Part shown: positions 6,925-14,132 of the stretch, piece by piece | Position numbering within the stretch: the stretch's first letter is position 1 | Layout of the letters: the number at the start of each line of letters is the position of its first letter | Source of the DNA: Tannerella sp. | Lineage (GTDB): Bacteria > Bacteroidota > Bacteroidia > Bacteroidales > Tannerellaceae | DNA length: 14,132 nt | Reading direction: 5' to 3' | Assembly: GCA_031283915.1 (NCBI GenBank) | Contig: JAITAY010000360.1 | Span: 1 to 14,132 of the forward strand | Position numbers and translations under genes: made by a program | Notes under the pieces: model-generated | Databases searched by the model: none | What the model was told of the DNA's origin: nothing | What the model saw: only the letters and a program-made list of their open reading frames with translations

Positions 6925-7046
6925 ATACCATTCTACTTGAAATATACGTCTGCTCCGATTTATTTTGTAAAAAACAAAAAAAGCAGGCTGTTGTTGTCGC
7001 ATTTGAATCCTTTTTGTGTATTCACAAATAGAGAATGACATGAATC

Positions 7047-7976
7047 ATGAAGGTTAATGACGGAGAAATAAAAGAACAATTACGGGAAATTGCTGGATTA
7101 CAGAATGATATTCGTTTATACAAACAGATAGATGTTTCCCGTGCGTATGATCGGACGATGGACAAAATCAACCGGCGTCAGCGCAAGGCGCTGTTGTGGA
7201 ATGTCTTCAACCGGGCAGCCGCTATCCTGTTTATTCCTTTGCTTGTCTGCACGTCTATCCTGTTATACCATAATCATCATACAGATTCTCCCGTTGCGGA
7301 ATCCTGTGCCGAGGTGAAGGTCTCTCCGGGCACCATTATGCAGATCGAATTGCCCGACCATTCGCGCGTATGGCTCAACAGCGAAAGCAGCCTGCGGTAT
7401 CCGCTTGCATTCAAAGGGAAAGTACGCGCCGTCGAACTGAAAGGGGAAGGCTTTTTCAATGTACATACCGATGCCGCCATGCCGTTTGAAGTGACAGTGC
7501 CGTCAGGGTTGAAAGTCATTGCCTGCGGAACGGAATTTAACGTAAAAGCTTACAGCGACGAAGATACAAATGAGGTCGTACTACAGGAAGGAGCAATAGA
7601 GGTGATTTACAAGAATTATCACGCAACCGTTCAACCAGGTGAAATGGTAGGATTAGACAGGAAAAACAAGCGTATCGGCCGCTCTGCGGTGCGAACGGAT
7701 GAAAAAACGGCTTGGACAGACGGCCGGATTATTTTCCGCAATACGCCGATGGAGGAAGTGATCAAACAACTTTCCCGTCGTTACAATGTAGATATTACGG
7801 TTCAGAATCCCAAACAGAAATCGTATCTGGTGCGGGCGACGTTTTCATCGGAAACTCTCACGCAGATTCTTGATTTTCTGAAATTGGCGGCGCCTGTCGA
7901 ATGGCGTATGGTGAAAGCGGAACAAAATGGAGACAGTACATTCAACAAACAGCAAATTAACGTGATCATCAAATAA
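7047..7976 (+). CDS. FecR-type anti-sigma factor
   Basis: A 309-residue inner-membrane regulator. Residues 1-50 are a charged cytoplasmic part that would hold the sigma factor. One membrane helix lies near 55-74 (NRAAAILFIPLLVCTSILL). The periplasmic FecR domain follows, with the usual sequence PGTIMQIELPDHSRVWLNSES (95-115), the ELKGEGFFNV turn (131-140) and CGTEFNVKAY (161-170). A C-terminal DUF4974 domain covers about 228-295 (IIFRNTPMEEVIKQLSRRYNVDI, then YLVRATFSSETLTQILDFL). In such systems the periplasmic part contacts the STN domain of the partner transporter, here the susC product 160 bases downstream. The gene diverges from the sigma factor gene with about 180 bases between starts. 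I found no exact -7 box in front of it; TATTTTG at 6961-6967 is one base short. Confidence 0.93.
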   Translation: MKVNDGEIKEQLREIAGLQNDIRLYKQIDVSRAYDRTMDKINRRQRKALLWNVFNRAAAILFIPLLVCTSILLYHNHHTDSPVAESCAEVKVSPGTIMQIELPDHSRVWLNSESSLRYPLAFKGKVRAVELKGEGFFNVHTDAAMPFEVTVPSGLKVIACGTEFNVKAYSDEDTNEVVLQEGAIEVIYKNYHATVQPGEMVGLDRKNKRIGRSAVRTDEKTAWTDGRIIFRNTPMEEVIKQLSRRYNVDITVQNPKQKSYLVRATFSSETLTQILDFLKLAAPVEWRMVKAEQNGDSTFNKQQINVIIK

Positions 7977-8036
7977 CATGTCAAACTTTTAAAAACGAAC
8001 GCCTATGTGAAACAATCGTCTGTAAATCCGGAAAAA

Positions 8037-8093
8037 GGCAAGGATGAGTCAGCCAACTCATCCCCGCCGCAAGTCGTCCGGGCGTAACCGGAC
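8037..8093 (+). promoter_or_regulatory. Two adjacent hairpins upstream of susC
   Basis: The first hairpin pairs GGATGAGT (8042-8049) with ACTCATCC (8056-8063) around six bases, and GGC/GCC at 8037-8039 and 8066-8068 extend it past a small internal loop. The second pairs GTCCGG (8076-8081) with CCGGAC (8088-8093), also around six bases. No T-run follows, so neither is a standard terminator. They lie 40-100 bases before the susC ATG, in a gap with no housekeeping-type promoter. A leader structure affecting susC translation or RNA stability is possible. Confidence 0.55.
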
Positions 8094-8135
8094 AAATGAA
8101 TCAAATTTATTACTAATCAAATTCAGTGCAAACGT

Positions 8136-11100
8136 ATGAAAAAAATTAAAGCTAAACCGTGTATTGCATTCGCAAATACACAAAAAAAATGTATACGTAT
8201 CATGACACTTACGGTCGTATATACGTATTTGATGATACTTCAACTACATGCAGGAGTGACCTATTCACAGAATATGGCAGTATCAGTGCTCCTTAACAAC
8301 GTGACGGTAGAAGAAGCCATCAATGTGATAGAAAAAGAGACGTCCTATTCATTTTTGTTTACGGACAAGTCGGTAGATACCGGCCGCAAGGTCAGTATCA
8401 ACGTGAATAACGGGGAGATAACCGATATCCTGAATCAATTATTAAAAAATACGGATATTGGCTATCAGATTATAGACAAACAAATCATTCTTGCCAAAAG
8501 CAAGTCTTTTGTATTCTTCCAGCAGGAGGGGAAGAAAATGGTTACGGGTACGGTAGTTGATGCCAACAATGAGCCGGTCATCGGCGCCAATATCATGGAA
8601 AAAGGCACGACGAACGGCACCGTGACGGATGTAGACGGGAATTTTTCTCTGAATGTAGAAAACAACGCCGTGCTGCAAGTGTCTTTTGTTGGATATATTT
8701 CGCAAGAAATCAGCGTATTACAGGGGGGGGGCAAATCCCTGTTGATTACGCTGTCAGAAGACGCCCAGGCATTGGAAGAAGTAGTGGTAATCGGATATGG
8801 TACAATGAAAAAAAGCGACCTGACCGGATCTATTACAAGCGTAAAAGTCAGGGAAGATTTAAAGCAGTTAGCCAATAACGGCATTGTACAAACTTTGCAG
8901 GGGGCTGTTGCAGGACTAAATATTGGCTCCGTAAACAACGCGGGAGGTCAGCCGTCGTTGACAATCAGAGGATATAATACGCTATCGACCAGCGAGTCGG
9001 ATAATGCTCCGCTGATTGTGGTGGACGGAGTCATCTATCGGGGAAATTTGATTGACCTGAACACCAATGATATTGAATCCGTCGATATACTGAAAGATGC
9101 CAGTTCGGCAGCCATCTACGGCTCGCAAGCTTCCAACGGAGTAATCATCATCTCTACCCGGAAAGGAACTGCGACAGGTAAACCGATCTTTAACTATTCG
9201 ACGCTGTATTCTATTCAGACGCCTAATAATGAGATATTACCTATGGGAAGGGAGGAACTTGAAAAGTTCATTCTGGACTGTAACTGGGAAAGAGGCAGCA
9301 GGCTTGCGCCCGATTACCTCCAATCCAACCCCGATTACAGTTTTGTACCATACCTGAAAACTCCCGACATCAGCAACGGTTATCGACAGGGACTGGATCA
9401 CGACTGGTACGGCGCATTCACGGGCAACGGGCATACAGTGAATCACAACCTGAACGTTTCGGGGAAAAGTCAGGGACTGGCTTATTTCATATCCGGCGGT
9501 TACCTGCAGGAAAAAGGATATGTAGAGAATGACAGTTATAAAAAGTATAATTTCAGGATTAACCTCGAATCCGAGATTAACAACTGGCTGAGCATAGGCA
9601 CCGAATCTTTTCTGGCTACGGGAGACTATTCGGGGACCACTCCGTCTCTTACCGAAATTTTCAGAACTCAACCCTGGTCGCCCATTTATGATGCGAACGG
9701 CGAATACCTGCTTACTCCGAATGGCTTGGCACTGAATCCCTATCTCGAAGTTCAACAGGACGATGACGAGAGGCGTCTTAACCTTGTCGGGAATATGCAT
9801 GCCAACGTCAAAATACACTTTGTCAAAGGCCTTTCCTACCGGATTATTTATTCGCAGAATTACAGCAACTATACGCATGACCATTTCAATCCGTGGGGCG
9901 CCAATTATACCGGCTCGGGGTACAAGAATTTTTCAAAGACGAACATCTGGTCGCTGGATAACATTATCACTTATGACAGAACGTTTAAGGATATGCATAA
10001 GGTGAATTTTACACTGGTATACGGCGTAGAAGAACTGAAATATTCGGCTACCAATGCTTCTGCTCAAAAGTTTACAAACGACGATTTGGGATACGACAGG
10101 CTTCAAGCCGGCGATCCCGGTTTGTTCCAGGTTTCGTCCTCTGCCGAAAAGGAAAACAGTCTGTATTCGTCCGCAAGACTGTTCTACAGCTTTCGGGATA
10201 AATATCTTATCACGGGTACGGTCAGGAGAGACGGATTTTCAGGATTCGGCGCCAACAAGAAAATAGGCACCTTCCCCTCCCTGGCATTGGGATGGGTGAC
10301 CAGTGAAGAAGGCTTCTTTAAGAACCGTTTTGACTGGTTTAATTATCTGAAATTAAGAGGCTCCTACGGTATTTCCGGGAGAAGGGCGGTAAGCCGCTAC
10401 CAAACGAAGGCGGTAGTCTCGTCGTCTCCTTCCTATATTTTCGGCGACGGAAATTCGGCAGTAGCTGGACAGTGGATTTCCTCTATGGCAAATAATGCGC
10501 TGGGATGGGAAACGACCACCGGGCTGAACTTCGGAGCGGATTTTGGATTCCTTAATTCCCGTATACACGGAAATATTGATTACTACTCCAACGACACGAG
10601 GAATATTCTTTACAACATCCAGTTACCCAACATGAGCGGATTTTCCAGTATTCCGTATAATATAGGAAAAGTACATAATCACGGTCTTGAGTTTACCGTG
10701 ACGGGCAACCTCTTTCATACGCCTGATTTCAGTTGGGAAGCCTCGCTGAATTATTCGAGAAACAGGAATAAAATTGTTTCGATTCTGGGGCCGGACAATG
10801 ACAAGGATGGCGACGGAAAAGAAGACGATCTGATTGCGAACAGCCTGTTTATCGGCCAGCCGCAAGGTGTGATTTATGGCTACGAAATAACAGGCGAACT
10901 GTGGCAACTGGCCGACAGGGAGGCAGGACTTATTCCGGCCGGTTTTGCTCCGGGCACGTTGAAAATTGTCGACCAAAACAACGACGGCGTTTTTTCTGCT
11001 ACGGACGACCGGAAGATTCTGGGATATACCGATCCGTCATTCCGGTTCGGATTTGCAAATACGCTACGGTACAAAAATTTCAGTCTCTACCTGTTCATCC

Positions 11101-11510
11101 ATTCGATTCAGGGAGGAAAAAACTATTACAAAGCGCAAATGCATCCGGACTGGATATTTAACAATTATGAGTTTATTACCCAGGGCGTGGGACCCAAAGG
11201 TGGTTTTGATTACTGGACACCCGAGAATCCCAATTCCAAATACCGTCGTCTCGATATGAATACTTCGTTTGAAGGCGTCCATTATGACTCAAGAAGCTTT
11301 GTACGCATACAGGATGTTACGTTATCGTATACCTTTAACAGAAATCTGGTACGCAAACTGACCATTAACAACCTGAAGGTATTTGTCAGCGGCAAGAATC
11401 TGGCGACGTTCACGAACTGGGAAGGCGTTGATCCCGAACTCGGCATCGGCCTGACGCCGGGATCGCCCTTGATGTCAAGCTATTCAATCGGTTTAAATGT
11501 TGAATTTTAA
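8136..11510 (+). CDS. susC: SusC-family TonB-dependent transporter with STN signalling domain
   Basis: A 1124-residue outer-membrane importer. After a long signal sequence (about 1-45) comes an STN domain (about 47-115), which marks transporters that signal to FecR. A carboxypeptidase-regulatory-like domain (about 135-210, from VTGTVVDANNEPVIGANI) leads to the conserved EEVVVIGYGT (214-223). The plug holds SLTIRGYNTL, VDGVIYRG and ESVDILKDASSAAIYGSQASNG, followed by a beta-barrel ending in the typical aromatic SYSIGLNVEF. A DQNNDG loop (946-951) and an acidic D-N-D-K-D-G-D-G stretch (887-894) look like cation-binding loops. Codons 196-199 contain nine consecutive G bases. The nutrient is unknown; the gene symbol names the family only. 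The susD gene follows after 12 bases. Confidence 0.95.
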   Translation: MKKIKAKPCIAFANTQKKCIRIMTLTVVYTYLMILQLHAGVTYSQNMAVSVLLNNVTVEEAINVIEKETSYSFLFTDKSVDTGRKVSINVNNGEITDILNQLLKNTDIGYQIIDKQIILAKSKSFVFFQQEGKKMVTGTVVDANNEPVIGANIMEKGTTNGTVTDVDGNFSLNVENNAVLQVSFVGYISQEISVLQGGGKSLLITLSEDAQALEEVVVIGYGTMKKSDLTGSITSVKVREDLKQLANNGIVQTLQGAVAGLNIGSVNNAGGQPSLTIRGYNTLSTSESDNAPLIVVDGVIYRGNLIDLNTNDIESVDILKDASSAAIYGSQASNGVIIISTRKGTATGKPIFNYSTLYSIQTPNNEILPMGREELEKFILDCNWERGSRLAPDYLQSNPDYSFVPYLKTPDISNGYRQGLDHDWYGAFTGNGHTVNHNLNVSGKSQGLAYFISGGYLQEKGYVENDSYKKYNFRINLESEINNWLSIGTESFLATGDYSGTTPSLTEIFRTQPWSPIYDANGEYLLTPNGLALNPYLEVQQDDDERRLNLVGNMHANVKIHFVKGLSYRIIYSQNYSNYTHDHFNPWGANYTGSGYKNFSKTNIWSLDNIITYDRTFKDMHKVNFTLVYGVEELKYSATNASAQKFTNDDLGYDRLQAGDPGLFQVSSSAEKENSLYSSARLFYSFRDKYLITGTVRRDGFSGFGANKKIGTFPSLALGWVTSEEGFFKNRFDWFNYLKLRGSYGISGRRAVSRYQTKAVVSSSPSYIFGDGNSAVAGQWISSMANNALGWETTTGLNFGADFGFLNSRIHGNIDYYSNDTRNILYNIQLPNMSGFSSIPYNIGKVHNHGLEFTVTGNLFHTPDFSWEASLNYSRNRNKIVSILGPDNDKDGDGKEDDLIANSLFIGQPQGVIYGYEITGELWQLADREAGLIPAGFAPGTLKIVDQNNDGVFSATDDRKILGYTDPSFRFGFANTLRYKNFSLYLFIHSIQGGKNYYKAQMHPDWIFNNYEFITQGVGPKGGFDYWTPENPNSKYRRLDMNTSFEGVHYDSRSFVRIQDVTLSYTFNRNLVRKLTINNLKVFVSGKNLATFTNWEGVDPELGIGLTPGSPLMSSYSIGLNVEF
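8723..8731 (+). repeat. G9 homopolymer inside susC
   Basis: Nine G bases encode Gly197-Gly198-Gly199 together with the last base of the codon for Gln196. The site lies at the end of the carboxypeptidase-like domain, before the plug. Losing one G brings a TGA at 8743-8745 into frame; gaining one runs into a TAA at 8876-8878. Either slip removes the whole plug and barrel. Confidence 0.9.
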
Positions 11511-11522
11511 AAACAAACGAAA

Positions 11523-13196
11523 ATGAAAAATCTTAGAATATTATCCATTGTCATGATACTTGCATTGAGTTCATGTAACGAAAGTAAGTGGCTGAATGAA
11601 GAAGTTTACAGTTTTTATTCTCCGGAAAATTCGTATGTCACTCCGGAACATTTCAATTCGGCGATCGCCAGAATTTATGCTGAAGTGGCGAATGTCAACG
11701 TATGTACCAACGACAATACCGCCATACTCAAGGGCGGCTTCGCTGATAACCTCTATCATTTTTATTCTCCCGAAGGAACCGTTTGCAATTATGTAAAGAA
11801 TTGCATTCCCGAAAGCGGTATCATGAGTTTTTTCTGGACGAACTATTATAAAATAGTCTTCGACGCCAATGTGATCATTAGCCGGATAGATGACGAGGGT
11901 ATCACGTTTCCTTCCGACAAACAACGCGCTTCGCTAAAAGCCGAAGCCTCTTTTTTCAGGGCTTGGGCTTATAAAAACCTGGCCATCCTATTTGGCGGCG
12001 TACCCCTGATACTGGAAGAAATAGACGAACCCCGGAGAGATTTCATCCGTACGTCTCGCGATGACGTATACAACCAGTGTGTGACCGACTTGCAGTTTGC
12101 CGTAGACAACCTTCCCGACGTCGCCGAATTGACGGAGGACGGACGACTGACCAAGGCCGCTGCCAGTCATATCCTATCCGAAGTGTACCTGTGTATGAAA
12201 GACTGGGACAGGGCGATCAGCGCAGCTTCGGCCGTCATCAACAATCCTGCCTATGCACTGATGACGCAACGTTTCGGCACATGGAAGGACAGACCGGGCG
12301 ACGTGTTTCGCGACTTGTTCATCCGCGACAATCAAAACCGGAACTGCACAGGCGGTCCCAACACGGAAGCGATATGGGTCAACCAATATGAATACAACGT
12401 GCCGGGAGGAGGCGTAACCGAAAGCGGGCCTCGATTTTTCGGCGTTTGGTACTGGTCGTTGCAGGACAAGAATGGTGTTCCCTTGTTCATCAGCTTTACA
12501 AATCAAAACGGAGGACGCGCCTTTGGGTTTTATGCCAATAACGATTATATCAATTACGATATATGGGAAGACGACTGGAACGACATGCGCAATTCGGAAT
12601 ACAACATCCGGCGAGACATGGTGGCCGACAATCCTGAGTCGGAATATTACGGTAAAAAGATCGTCGAAAGCGATGCTATTCTCGATCCCGGTCCCTACAA
12701 TGAATTTTGGCGTCCCTTCTGGGCAAAGTTTGTCCCGTTCGACAATTTTCCGACGGAGACAATTCAGGATCCGGCAACCGGAGTGACTTATACTTCCGCT
12801 ATGGCTGCATTTACCGATTCTTATTTCATCCGCCTTGCCGAAACCTATCTGTTGCGGGCTGAGGCTTATCTGGGAAAAGGCAATTTGGAATCGGCTGCCG
12901 CAGACATCAACGTGGTCAGGAGAAGAGCCAATGCAACACCTGTTTCTGCGGGCGAGGTGAACCTGGATTACATCCTGGACGAACGGAGCCGCGAACTGGA
13001 ATATGAAGAAATGCGGGTACTGACCCTGATGCGGTGCGAAAAACTGATCGAGCGTGTCAAGAAGTACAATCCTTTCTTCAACGGGAAATATTCCTCGCAC
13101 GACATTTATGACTATCATCAATTATGGCCTGTTCCCCAGAGTGAAATCGAAAGGAATACCGACGCCGTGCTGGAACAGAACCCCGGATATAACTGA
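11523..13196 (+). CDS. susD: SusD-family surface nutrient-binding lipoprotein
   Basis: A 557-residue lipoprotein that partners SusC as the outer lid of the transporter and binds the nutrient. The signal peptide ends in the lipobox LSSC with Cys18, followed by acidic residues suited to surface export in this phylum. The helical TPR-like core shows AEASFFRAWAYKNLAILFGGVPLI and the later YFIRLAETYLLRAEAYLGKGN. ILDERSRELEYEEMR and the closing LWPVPQSEIERN...LEQNPGY are SusD hallmarks. Many Trp, Tyr and Asn residues around 300-370 suit a ligand-binding face, but they do not name the ligand. The gene starts 12 bases after susC and is followed by a terminator, so it ends the unit. The symbol names the family only. 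Confidence 0.94.
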   Translation: MKNLRILSIVMILALSSCNESKWLNEEVYSFYSPENSYVTPEHFNSAIARIYAEVANVNVCTNDNTAILKGGFADNLYHFYSPEGTVCNYVKNCIPESGIMSFFWTNYYKIVFDANVIISRIDDEGITFPSDKQRASLKAEASFFRAWAYKNLAILFGGVPLILEEIDEPRRDFIRTSRDDVYNQCVTDLQFAVDNLPDVAELTEDGRLTKAAASHILSEVYLCMKDWDRAISAASAVINNPAYALMTQRFGTWKDRPGDVFRDLFIRDNQNRNCTGGPNTEAIWVNQYEYNVPGGGVTESGPRFFGVWYWSLQDKNGVPLFISFTNQNGGRAFGFYANNDYINYDIWEDDWNDMRNSEYNIRRDMVADNPESEYYGKKIVESDAILDPGPYNEFWRPFWAKFVPFDNFPTETIQDPATGVTYTSAMAAFTDSYFIRLAETYLLRAEAYLGKGNLESAAADINVVRRRANATPVSAGEVNLDYILDERSRELEYEEMRVLTLMRCEKLIERVKKYNPFFNGKYSSHDIYDYHQLWPVPQSEIERNTDAVLEQNPGYN

Positions 13197-13202
13197 TTTT
13201 TG

Positions 13203-13250
13203 ACCGAAAGAGAGAGGTTGGCTGCAATCAACCGACCTCTCTTCGGTTTT
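13203..13250 (+). terminator. Terminator after susD
   Basis: ACCGAA (13203-13208) pairs with TTCGGT (13242-13247), and GAGAGGT (13212-13218) pairs with ACCTCTC (13235-13241), with a three-base bulge on the left. A short T-run (13247-13250) follows. It starts a few bases after the susD stop codon and separates the transport unit from the next gene. Confidence 0.7.
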
Positions 13251-13342
13251 CGATAAATGAATACAAACGAGTAACTTTACGCTCTCTTCAAAACAGGAGA
13301 ACAAATCAGGTATATAATCATGCGAGAACATCATTTATTGTG

Positions 13343-13350
13343 TATCTTTG
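13343..13350 (+). promoter_or_regulatory. Promoter -7 box of the Rpn-family gene
   Basis: TATCTTTG matches TAnnTTTG exactly and ends 28 bases before the ATG at 13379. No clear TTG lies at the expected -33 distance. It shows that the last gene is transcribed independently of susCD. Confidence 0.65.
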
Positions 13351-13378
13351 TCGCATGTGAAACAAAAATGTAAGAAAG

Positions 13379-14132
13379 ATGGCACGTTATCTTGATCCTA
13401 AAAATGATTTGATTTTCAAAAGAATATTCGGAACGCATCCTCACCTGCTGGTGAGTTTTCTCAACGCACTGATGCCCCTGTCTCCCGACAGGCAGATTGA
13501 GCGTATCGAATACCTGTCACCCGAGCAGGTACCCGACAGTCCGCTGGGTAAAGATTCCATTGTAGATGTAAAGTGCATCGACAACTACGGACGTCAGTTT
13601 ATCGTCGAGATGCAGATGTACTGGAACGACTTTTTCAATGCCCGTCTGGTCTTCAACGCGGCGAAAGCCTATGTACGTCAGCTTGGCCGAAGCAAGCCGT
13701 ATAGTTTCTTGCAGCCTGTCTACGGTTTGGGCATTATCAATGCCGTCTTCGACTATAAGACGGACGAGTTCTACCATCATTATCAGACGCTCAATCGTTA
13801 CAACACGGACGAGGTGATAGAGGGGCTGGAATTTGTACTGGTGGAGTTACCCAAGTTCCGTCCGCAGAGGTGGGCAGATCGTCGGATGGCCGTGTTATGG
13901 CTACGCTTTTTGAAGGAAGTGGAAGACAGTACGCAAGAAGTGTCTGCTGACCTGCTGGCCAATGAAGATATACGTGAGGCGCTGATGCTGTGCGAGGAAG
14001 GAGCATTTTCCCTAAAAGAAATGGAAATCTATGATCATTACTGGGATTATGTCCGGAAGGAAAAGGGCTTGTTCGACAGCGCCCGGCAGGAAGGCAGGAA
14101 GGTAGGCAGAGCAGAAGGCAAGGCAGAAGGCA
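13379..14132 (+). CDS. Rpn/PD-(D/E)XK nuclease family transposase, cut by window end
   Basis: An open frame of 251 codons running off the window. It begins MARYLDPKNDLIFKRIFG, the characteristic opening of this family (PDDEXK_2). The probable catalytic residues are D63 in DSIVDVK and the E77-x-Q79 pair in IVEMQ, a known variant of the PD-(D/E)XK signature. The frame then follows the family through ARLVFNAAKAYVRQL and LEFVLVELPKF to ALMLCEEGAFSLKEMEIYDHYWD. The last visible part is a repetitive Gly-Glu/Lys tail (AEGKAEG), also typical and prone to length change. Rpn proteins are DNA endonucleases linked to recombination and to toxin-like activity; many copies per genome are usual. It has its own promoter and no visible link to the transport genes. 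Completeness beyond the window cannot be judged. Confidence 0.9.
   Translation, partial: MARYLDPKNDLIFKRIFGTHPHLLVSFLNALMPLSPDRQIERIEYLSPEQVPDSPLGKDSIVDVKCIDNYGRQFIVEMQMYWNDFFNARLVFNAAKAYVRQLGRSKPYSFLQPVYGLGIINAVFDYKTDEFYHHYQTLNRYNTDEVIEGLEFVLVELPKFRPQRWADRRMAVLWLRFLKEVEDSTQEVSADLLANEDIREALMLCEEGAFSLKEMEIYDHYWDYVRKEKGLFDSARQEGRKVGRAEGKAEG

Noticed and set aside
12174..13121. A 315-codon minus-strand frame opposite susD
   Set aside because: It is the shadow of a well-supported SusD gene with a lipobox and the family's C-terminal motif.

Overview
The window looks like chromosomal DNA from a member of the Bacteroidales (phylum Bacteroidota). The evidence is a SusC/SusD pair controlled by a FecI-type sigma factor and a FecR-type anti-sigma factor, promoter elements of the Bacteroidota form TAnnTTTG, A-rich start regions instead of strong Shine-Dalgarno sites, and a conserved yicC-gmk-nadD cluster. 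I cannot fix the genus from the sequence.

Layout. Bases 1-407 hold no gene I can support, only two imperfect hairpins and a promoter. Bases 433-4535 are a tight plus-strand operon: yicC (RNA-processing family), gmk (guanylate kinase), nadD (NAD biosynthesis) and a secreted M3-family zinc oligopeptidase. The last two junctions are 4-nt ATGA overlaps. Two back-to-back terminators (4567-4647) separate this operon from a convergent minus-strand membrane protein of the DUF6580 type (4677-5240), which has its own promoter.

Bases 5241-6284 form a gene-free stretch of about 1 kb that is rich in structured repeats: a perfect 28-bp palindrome, a 218-bp element bounded by near-identical 26-bp inverted arms with heptamer repeats inside, and four tandem 11-bp units. 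This is the least explained part of the window.

Bases 6285-13196 form one nutrient-uptake module. The ECF sigma factor gene is on the minus strand and diverges from the plus-strand genes for the anti-sigma factor, a SusC-family TonB-dependent transporter with an N-terminal STN signalling domain, and a SusD-family surface lipoprotein. By analogy with known trans-envelope systems, ligand binding at SusC/SusD would be relayed through STN to FecR in the inner membrane, releasing the sigma factor to raise susCD transcription. No glycan-degrading enzyme lies inside the window, and a terminator follows susD, so the substrate cannot be named. The susC gene carries a run of nine G bases where a one-base slip in either direction would truncate the protein.

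The window ends inside an Rpn/PD-(D/E)XK transposase-nuclease family gene (from 13379) with its own promoter. Most genes are ordinary for the group. The items most worth checking are the G9 tract, the repeat-dense 5.5-6.2 kb region and the paired hairpins in front of susC.
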